This document shows positions 5,400-9,566 of a stretch of 9,566 nucleotides of DNA, one piece after another. The notes beneath the pieces were generated by a model, which was not told the origin of the DNA, searched no databases, and saw nothing but the letters and a program-made list of their open reading frames with translations. The stretch covers positions 1 through 9,566 of the forward strand of contig PLGA01000135.1 in NCBI GenBank assembly GCA_003139735.1, written 5' to 3'. The position numbers and the translations under genes are program-made. This DNA comes from Bryobacterales bacterium (GTDB lineage Bacteria > Acidobacteriota > Terriglobia > Bryobacterales > Bryobacteraceae). Every line of letters starts with the position of its first letter. Position 1 is the stretch's first letter.

Positions 5400-6086
5400 A
5401 TGAACGTTCAACTCTTCGGAGCGACGGGCATGGTCGGCCAGGGCGTCCTCCGGGAATGCCTGCTTGACCCAGACATAGAGGTTGTTCAGACCGTCGGACG
5501 CACGGCTGCCGGAGTGACTCACCCGAAGCTGCGGGAAATCGTCCGCGCGGATCTGCTGCACTATGACGATATCGAGAGTGACCTGCGCGGCTTCGACGCG
5601 TGCTTCTTCTGTCTGGGAGTGTCCTCGGCCGGAATGTCCGAGTCTCAGTACGAGCGCATCACTTACGATATCGCCATCGCGGTTGGGCAGACTCTGTCTC
5701 GCCTGAACCCGGGCATGACGTTCATTTACGTTTCCGGCGCCGGAACCGACAGCTCGGAAAAGGGAAGAGTCATGTGGGCGCGAGTCAAGGGCAAGACCGA
5801 AAATGCTCTCATGCGCCTCCCCTTCAAAGCCGCTTACATGTTCCGGCCAGGCGTCATTCAGCCCATGCACGGAGAGCGGTCCAAGACCCCCGCGTACCGA
5901 ATCGGCTACAGTCTCGCCAAACCTCTGCTATCGTTACTCCGCCGTCTTTTTCCAAACTACGTCCTGACCACCGAAGAGATAGGCCGCGCCATGATCCAAG
6001 CCGCCGCCCGGGGATATCCGAAGCGCATCCTGGAAAGCGCCGACATTAGAGATGCGGTGGATTGGGAGCGGCGTCGGGCCGTTTGA
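5400..6086 (+). CDS. NAD(P)-binding Rossmann protein (atypical SDR / epimerase-like)
   Basis: A 228-residue atypical short-chain dehydrogenase/NmrA-like protein. The dinucleotide-binding motif LFGATGMVG lies at residues 5-13. It is followed by a DACFFCLGVSSAGMS segment and FIYVSGAGTDSSEKG, the equivalent of the SDR catalytic strand. I do not see a clean YxxxK catalytic pair, so it may bind cofactor in a regulatory or unusual redox role; substrate unknown. A near-C-terminal TTEEIGRAMIQAA helix is typical of this group. The start is ATG 5400, 7 bases after hicA; no strong ribosome site is seen, so it may depend on the hic transcript. The 3' end overlaps the convergent M56 gene by 41 bases (6046-6086). 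Co-transcription with the toxin-antitoxin pair is suggested by spacing only. Confidence 0.85.
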   Translation: MNVQLFGATGMVGQGVLRECLLDPDIEVVQTVGRTAAGVTHPKLREIVRADLLHYDDIESDLRGFDACFFCLGVSSAGMSESQYERITYDIAIAVGQTLSRLNPGMTFIYVSGAGTDSSEKGRVMWARVKGKTENALMRLPFKAAYMFRPGVIQPMHGERSKTPAYRIGYSLAKPLLSLLRRLFPNYVLTTEEIGRAMIQAAARGYPKRILESADIRDAVDWERRRAV

Positions 6087-7635
6087 GCAGACGTTCCTTC
6101 TCCGACGGGTCCATGGTCATGTGGAACTCGCCCGTTCCCGTGGTGTCGACGAACTCGATGACCACGTTGGTCCCGATGCCCTCGATCCACTGGTAGCGCC
6201 ACTGCTGGACCGGGTACGTGTCGTCTGGAGTGCGGCCGGCGCGGCGGTTGTCAATTTCATCCGGCGGTCCATACATAATGTAGATCCGCCCGCGATCGGT
6301 CTTCCACCCCGGCACGCTCCCGCCCTCCAAGAAATGTTCGTTGTCGTATGCGATGCGCCGGTAATGCTCCACCTTATACTCGTTCTCCTCGGTGCCCGGT
6401 GTGGGATCGCGCCTCAGCCAGAATTGCTCGATGAACTTCTCGCGCTCCGCGTCGGTCGTGAGCCGCCCGAATGCCGCCCGTTCCTCATCGGTAATGATGT
6501 AGGCAACATCCTCGGTCACCCACTTCCGATACGGAGTCTCTAGCTCCTTCCGAGGTTGCGATTCCATCGGCTGCTGGCCCTGCGCCGCGATGACTGGCGG
6601 CGCCGCCGGGCGCGCTGCCGGAATCGGAGTCGCCGGTGCGGGCGCTTGCGCCTGCCATGCCGATAACCCCACCGCGATCGGCGCCAACAGCAAAATCGCG
6701 CCCACCACGGGGCCCGCCACCGATCTCGGCCTCTCCGGTTCCAGCAAACGTCGTACTCGCTTCATCAGGTTGCCTCCACTCGCGGCCAGCGCGGGTTCGC
6801 CCACGGACCGCCTCTCTTCGAGCGCGGCCAAGGCAGCCGCATATCCCACCGCATCGCCGTCGAGCGCCACTACCGCGTCGTCGCAGCAGTTCTCCCGTTC
6901 CGTGCGCACCACGCCCGAGAGCCACCACACGGCGGGGTGATAAAACAGCAGCCCTTCCACCAGGCTCTGCATCACGTTCACGGCGTAATCGTGCCGCCGG
7001 ATGTGCGCCAGTTCGTGCAGCAGGATCGCTTCCAGTTGATCCGGAGCCATCCCCGTCAACAGCCCCGCGGGAATCAGGATCGCCGGCCGCAGGAATCCGA
7101 TCAACACCGGCGTCTCGGCCAGGCAGGATTCCAGCAGAACCACCGGGCGGGTGAGGCGCAGCCGCGCCGTCAGCGTTCGCAACCGATCCTGCCACTCCTC
7201 CGGCGCCGCGATGGTTCCCCGTTGACGCAGCCGTTCGGCCGCCAGCCACCCTCCCGCCGTGCGCGCATAGAAGGCAATAACGCCCGCCATCCAGAACGGC
7301 ACAATCCACGGCAGCCGGTCCGTTGGGGCCGCCGGCGCCGCGGGAAATGCATCGGCGCCCGGCGGCGCGGCCCGCAAGCCATGGTGAACCGGCGCCGCGA
7401 TGCCCGGAACGGCAGCCGGCCACAAGATCGCCAGCGTAACCGCGAAGACCGCCAGCATCCCCAGCATGCCCACGCACGCCAACGCGTAGCGCGTCCGCGC
7501 GGAAGCCCGCCGGCACAGGTAGAGAGCCGCGCCCACCAGCGCCGCGATCAGCGCGCCTTCCCACAAAAAGTGAATCAGCGTCCACCCGAGCGCCTTCGCC
7601 ACCGGCGCGCGGACCAGAAGAATCAGCGTGTTCAT
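6046..7635 (-). CDS. BlaR1-like M56 membrane metallopeptidase fused to a GWxTD domain
   Basis: A 529-residue protein. Residues 1-330 are the M56 (BlaR1/MecR1) membrane part: helices at about 15-40, 50-72 and 108-125; the zinc site HELAH (207-211) with the third ligand in RTERENCCDD (E248); a hydrophobic stretch at 225-240; and a last helix at 309-328. After a proline/alanine linker (about 329-360), residues 365-515 form a GWxTD domain: FIEQFWLRRDPTP (401-413) then GWKTDRGRIYIMYGPPDE (443-460). The penicillin-binding sensor of BlaR1 is absent. By analogy, the outer domain would sense something and the peptidase would inactivate the adjacent BlaI-type repressor. The ATG at 7635 overlaps the repressor's stop (ATGA). 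The start is supported by the hydrophobic N-terminus. The ligand is unknown. Confidence 0.9.
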   Translation of the reverse strand: MNTLILLVRAPVAKALGWTLIHFLWEGALIAALVGAALYLCRRASARTRYALACVGMLGMLAVFAVTLAILWPAAVPGIAAPVHHGLRAAPPGADAFPAAPAAPTDRLPWIVPFWMAGVIAFYARTAGGWLAAERLRQRGTIAAPEEWQDRLRTLTARLRLTRPVVLLESCLAETPVLIGFLRPAILIPAGLLTGMAPDQLEAILLHELAHIRRHDYAVNVMQSLVEGLLFYHPAVWWLSGVVRTERENCCDDAVVALDGDAVGYAAALAALEERRSVGEPALAASGGNLMKRVRRLLEPERPRSVAGPVVGAILLLAPIAVGLSAWQAQAPAPATPIPAARPAAPPVIAAQGQQPMESQPRKELETPYRKWVTEDVAYIITDEERAAFGRLTTDAEREKFIEQFWLRRDPTPGTEENEYKVEHYRRIAYDNEHFLEGGSVPGWKTDRGRIYIMYGPPDEIDNRRAGRTPDDTYPVQQWRYQWIEGIGTNVVIEFVDTTGTGEFHMTMDPSEKERLLKRPDAAPNPPHL

Positions 7636-8027
7636 CGGCCCCCCTTCGCGTACTCCTCCAGCAGCCCGCGGATCTCCGCCAGCTCTTTCGCCGATGCCTT
7701 GCGGGCCGAGAGCGCGCCTAGGATGAGGCTCTTCGCCGAGCCGCCGAAAGCCCGCTGGAGCAGATCGCCGGCCAACTGCCGTTGCGTCCATTCGCGCGGC
7801 CGGTCGGCTTCGTAAACGTGCGCGCGCTGCCGCTCATCGCGCCGCACCAGACGTTTCTCGGCCATGATCTGCAGCAGCTTGAGAACCGTGGTGTACTGGG
7901 TGGCCTTGCGGCGCGCCACCGCTTCATGCACATCGCGCACCGTCGAGGGACCGCGTTCCCACAGCACGGTCAGGATTTCCAGCTCGCCATCGGTGGGCCG
8001 CGGCGGATCGGGCATCTTCGCAGGCAT
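7632..8027 (-). CDS. BlaI/MecI/CopY family transcriptional repressor
   Basis: A 131-residue winged-helix repressor. PTDGELEILTVLWERGPSTVRDVHEAV is the conserved first part of the DNA-binding domain, ATQYTTVLKLLQIMAEKRLVRRDE is the recognition helix and wing, and the C-terminal half is the dimerisation region with the cleavage zone between. In the family, the dimer represses its own operon and targets, and it is removed by a partner M56 peptidase, which is encoded immediately downstream with a four-base overlap. The start is ATG 8027. A second ATG at 8015 would lose only four residues, and neither has a good ribosome site. The promoter at 8036-8064 would start transcription about two bases before 8027, favouring 8027 as a nearly leaderless start. 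Specific signal and other target genes are unknown. Confidence 0.93.
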   Translation of the reverse strand: MPAKMPDPPRPTDGELEILTVLWERGPSTVRDVHEAVARRKATQYTTVLKLLQIMAEKRLVRRDERQRAHVYEADRPREWTQRQLAGDLLQRAFGGSAKSLILGALSARKASAKELAEIRGLLEEYAKGGR

Positions 8028-8057
8028 CTACGAAGACGTTACTACGAAGCTATTCGT
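8028..8057. promoter_or_regulatory. Candidate operator of the BlaI-type repressor
   Basis: ACGAA-GCTA-TTCGT (8044-8057) is a perfect 5-bp dyad lying within the -35/-10 spacer. The octamer CTACGAAG occurs at 8042-8049 and again at 8028-8035, between the -10 box and the start codon, so the repressor may have one dyad site and one extra half-site on both sides of the -10. BlaI-family dimers bind short dyads over their own promoters; the identity of this site is inferred from position and symmetry. Confidence 0.5.
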
Positions 8058-8064
8058 TTGTCAA
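8036..8064 (-). promoter_or_regulatory. Promoter of the BlaI-type operon
   Basis: On the minus strand a perfect -35 box TTGACA (8064-8059) is followed, 17 bases later, by TAACGT (8041-8036). The predicted start of transcription is near 8029, practically at the ATG of the repressor (8027), giving a leaderless or almost leaderless mRNA. A dyad fills the spacer (see operator). Confidence 0.6.
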
Positions 8065-8093
8065 GATCGAAATAATGACAGATCGAAATAATG
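8064..8093. repeat. Two tandem copies of a 14-bp AT-rich motif
   Basis: AGATCGAAATAATG occurs at 8064-8077 and 8080-8093, exact and 16 bases apart (two-base spacer AC). It lies directly upstream of the -35 box of the BlaI-type promoter. It could be a binding site for a second regulator or an UP-like element, or the footprint of slippage at the edge of the neighbouring repeat. Confidence 0.5.
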
Positions 8094-8183
8094 GCCACGG
8101 ATGAACACGGATGAACACAGATAAGAACAACAAGAAAACAGTGCTTAGTCTTATCCGTGTTCATCCGCGTTCATCTGTGGCCA
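8092..8183. repeat. Long imperfect inverted repeat (34-bp arms), possible terminator
   Basis: Arms 8092-8125 and 8150-8183 match at 31 of 34 positions around a 24-base A-rich loop. Each arm starts or ends in TGGCCA, and the left arm contains GGATGAACAC twice in tandem (8099-8108 and 8109-8118). In a minus-strand transcript two of the three mismatches become G-U pairs. It lies 22 bases beyond the stop of the oxidoreductase gene, so it would form a strong hairpin at the end of that mRNA, though without a clear U-run. The sequence is of the kind dispersed through many Acidobacteriota and Verrucomicrobiota genomes. Confidence 0.65.
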
Positions 8184-8204
8184 ATAATTGCTCCCCGCGG
8201 CCCC

Positions 8205-9539
8205 TCAACTCAGCCCCGGCGTCCCCCACCCCAGCCGGTACTTCCGCCGGATGAATTTCGTAGCCTCGGGCGAATTGTCGAACCTCAGCCTTGCCGCATT
8301 CCAAATCAGGTTCTGCTTCGGGAACCGCGTCGCCACCGATCCCAGCAGCACGCTCTCCGTCAGCGGCCCCGAGTAATCGAACGACGCCGACGTCTTCCCT
8401 TTCCCCATCGCCGCATCCACGAACTGGAAGTAATGGTTGTCCGCCGGCTCCCTGTCAATCTGGAACGCCTTGAACTTATCGTCGGGCAGCAGAATGGGCA
8501 TCGCGGTGTGCGGCAGCAGCATCGTCCCTTCGGTTCCGATGAGGATCGATCCTTCCTGCGGCCATCTCCTCGTCCCGATCAGCGCCTGGATCTCTTTCGG
8601 CGGACGCTCGTCGCCGTCCGTCCACGTGACCGCCACCGTCTTGCCCTCGGTGAATTTCGTGCCCGGGAAAATGTAATGCACCACCGCATTCGTCGACCAA
8701 CTGTGCTCGCCGGGCGGCGGTCCTTCCGACACAAGCGACAGCGGCGCCGTCAGTTCCAGAGCCGTGAATGGCGGATCGTAAATGTGGCAGCCCATGTCGC
8801 CGAAGGTCGCGGTCCCGAAGTCCACCCGCTTGCGCCATTCGCTCGGATGATAAAAGCCGTCGATGTACGGCCGGTCCGGCGCCACTCCGATCCATTGATA
8901 CCAGTCCAACGCCGGCGGCACGGGATCGCTGCGGTCCGGGAACGGCGCCGGGTCGCCCCAGGTCTTGTAGCTCCACGCGTGAACTTCCTTGATCTTGCCG
9001 ATCGCGCCGCCCTGGATCAGTTTCACCGCCGTCTTGTATTCCGCGCGGGAGTGGCACTGGATGCCCATCTGCGTGACCAGCTTGTGCTTGTCCGCCATTT
9101 CCCTCAGCTTGCGCGTTTCGTAGATGTCGTGCGTCAGCGGCTTCTGCACGTAGACCGCGAATCCCATCCGCATCGAGGTCATGGCGATCGGCCCGTGCAT
9201 GTGGTCGGGCGTGGCCACGCACGCGATGTCGATGTTCTTGCGCTCCTTGTCGATCATCGCGCGCCAGTCCTGGTAAAGCTTGGCGTCGGGGTACTTCTTC
9301 TGCACCTTATCCGTGCGCGTCTTGTCCACCTCCGCCACCGCCGCCAGCGTCACGTTGGGATGCGCGCAAATGGCGTCCAGCGTATCCCACGCCATGCCGT
9401 TTGCGCCGAAGCTGGCGAGACGCAGCTTACCGCTGGGAGGCGCGGAAATCAGGTTCTTGACGAAAGCCGGAGCCATCAAGCCGGTCCCCGCGGCCCGCTT
9501 GAAGAAGGAACGGCGATCGATTCTCTGGGGCTGGTCCAT
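8205..9539 (-). CDS. Gfo/Idh/MocA family oxidoreductase with Tat signal
   Basis: A 444-residue NAD(P)-dependent sugar oxidoreductase-type protein. A twin-arginine signal RRSFFKRAAG at residues 9-18 predicts folded export to the periplasm. The Rossmann domain follows: the glycine motif FGANGMA (44-50), TPDHMHG (110-116) and the family's K-P motif in VQKPLTHD (K133-P134). The catalytic-site aspartate and histidine are in FGDMGCHIYD (D248, H252), and the C-terminal sheet domain runs to the end. Family members oxidise or reduce sugars and inositols or cleave glycosides by transient oxidation; exported forms are frequent in Acidobacteriota and Planctomycetota. Substrate unknown. ATG 9539 is chosen because it puts the twin arginines at the right distance. 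No ribosome site is visible before it, and a -10-like TAAGCT (9551-9546) hints at a leaderless mRNA. Confidence 0.92.
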   Translation of the reverse strand: MDQPQRIDRRSFFKRAAGTGLMAPAFVKNLISAPPSGKLRLASFGANGMAWDTLDAICAHPNVTLAAVAEVDKTRTDKVQKKYPDAKLYQDWRAMIDKERKNIDIACVATPDHMHGPIAMTSMRMGFAVYVQKPLTHDIYETRKLREMADKHKLVTQMGIQCHSRAEYKTAVKLIQGGAIGKIKEVHAWSYKTWGDPAPFPDRSDPVPPALDWYQWIGVAPDRPYIDGFYHPSEWRKRVDFGTATFGDMGCHIYDPPFTALELTAPLSLVSEGPPPGEHSWSTNAVVHYIFPGTKFTEGKTVAVTWTDGDERPPKEIQALIGTRRWPQEGSILIGTEGTMLLPHTAMPILLPDDKFKAFQIDREPADNHYFQFVDAAMGKGKTSASFDYSGPLTESVLLGSVATRFPKQNLIWNAARLRFDNSPEATKFIRRKYRLGWGTPGLS

Positions 9540-9545
9540 GGCGAT

Positions 9546-9551
9546 AGCTTA
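9546..9551 (-). promoter_or_regulatory. Weak -10-like box before the Gfo/Idh/MocA gene
   Basis: TAAGCT on the minus strand ends 6 bases before the ATG at 9539. The matching -35 would lie outside the window. If used, transcription would begin at about the start codon, which fits the absence of a ribosome site. Confidence 0.2.
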
Positions 9552-9566
9552 ACCCCGCACCCACCT

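Noticed and set aside
6485..7585. 366-codon minus-strand open frame overlapping the M56 gene in another phase
   Set aside because: Gly/Arg/Ala-rich without motifs, while the overlapping frame has the full M56 and GWxTD signatures.
6937..7815. 292-codon plus-strand open frame opposite the M56 and BlaI-type genes
   Set aside because: Arg/Gln/Pro-rich shadow translation with no domain and no ribosome site.
8092..8183. CRISPR-like or small-RNA interpretation of the repeated ATGAACAC units
   Set aside because: The units are direct decamer repeats within a simple two-arm palindrome, with no spacers and no cas genes in the window.

Overview
The window is GC-rich (roughly 60-65% by eye) and densely packed. 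It looks like a piece of an Acidobacteriota chromosome, probably a Solibacter/Bryobacter-like member. That placement is an inference from gene content: an M56 (BlaR1-like) peptidase carrying a GWxTD domain behind a BlaI-type repressor, a Tat-exported Gfo/Idh/MocA oxidoreductase, a TolB-like PD40 propeller and abundant small palindromic repeats. No rRNA, tRNA, CRISPR array, integrase or transposase gene is visible.

Layout, left to right. (1) 3-200: 3' end of a TolB-like beta-propeller gene. (2) 426-1051: a hicA-hicB toxin-antitoxin pair of the E. coli type, with toxin first and an antitoxin ending in an XRE helix-turn-helix. (3) 1117-3425: a two-gene overlapping unit, a cytoplasmic GT2 (dolichol/polyprenol-phosphate sugar synthase-like) followed by a polytopic GT-C glycosyltransferase. 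Together they fit the pattern 'make a lipid-linked sugar donor, then use it on the outer face of the membrane'. (4) 3450-4802: an M20 dipeptidase. (5) 4803-4991: an intergenic region with a REP-like hairpin element and a degenerate second copy of the M20 3' end. (6) 4992-5392: a second hic module in the opposite order (short hicB, then hicA), followed after 7 bases by a Rossmann NAD(P)-binding gene (5400-6086). (7) Leftward from 8027: a BlaI-type repressor and an M56-GWxTD membrane protein, translationally coupled, with a good promoter that contains a dyad. (8) 8092-8183: a long imperfect inverted repeat. (9) 8205-9539, leftward: a Tat-signal Gfo/Idh/MocA oxidoreductase.

The most notable structures lie outside ordinary gene calls. 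A 78-bp element with 12-bp near-perfect terminal inverted repeats and internal hairpins sits in frame inside the GT-C gene, adding 26 residues, and its central core recurs at 208-235. The hicAB module is bracketed by an 11-bp direct repeat. The M20 3' end is repeated in degenerate form beyond a two-hairpin repeat. The BlaI-type promoter has a dyad placed exactly between its -35 and -10 boxes and appears almost leaderless. The regulator/sensor pair has a GWxTD domain where a beta-lactam sensor would be expected. I see no complete new defence system. The strongest candidates for something undescribed are the small in-frame mobile element and the BlaI / M56-GWxTD signalling pair.
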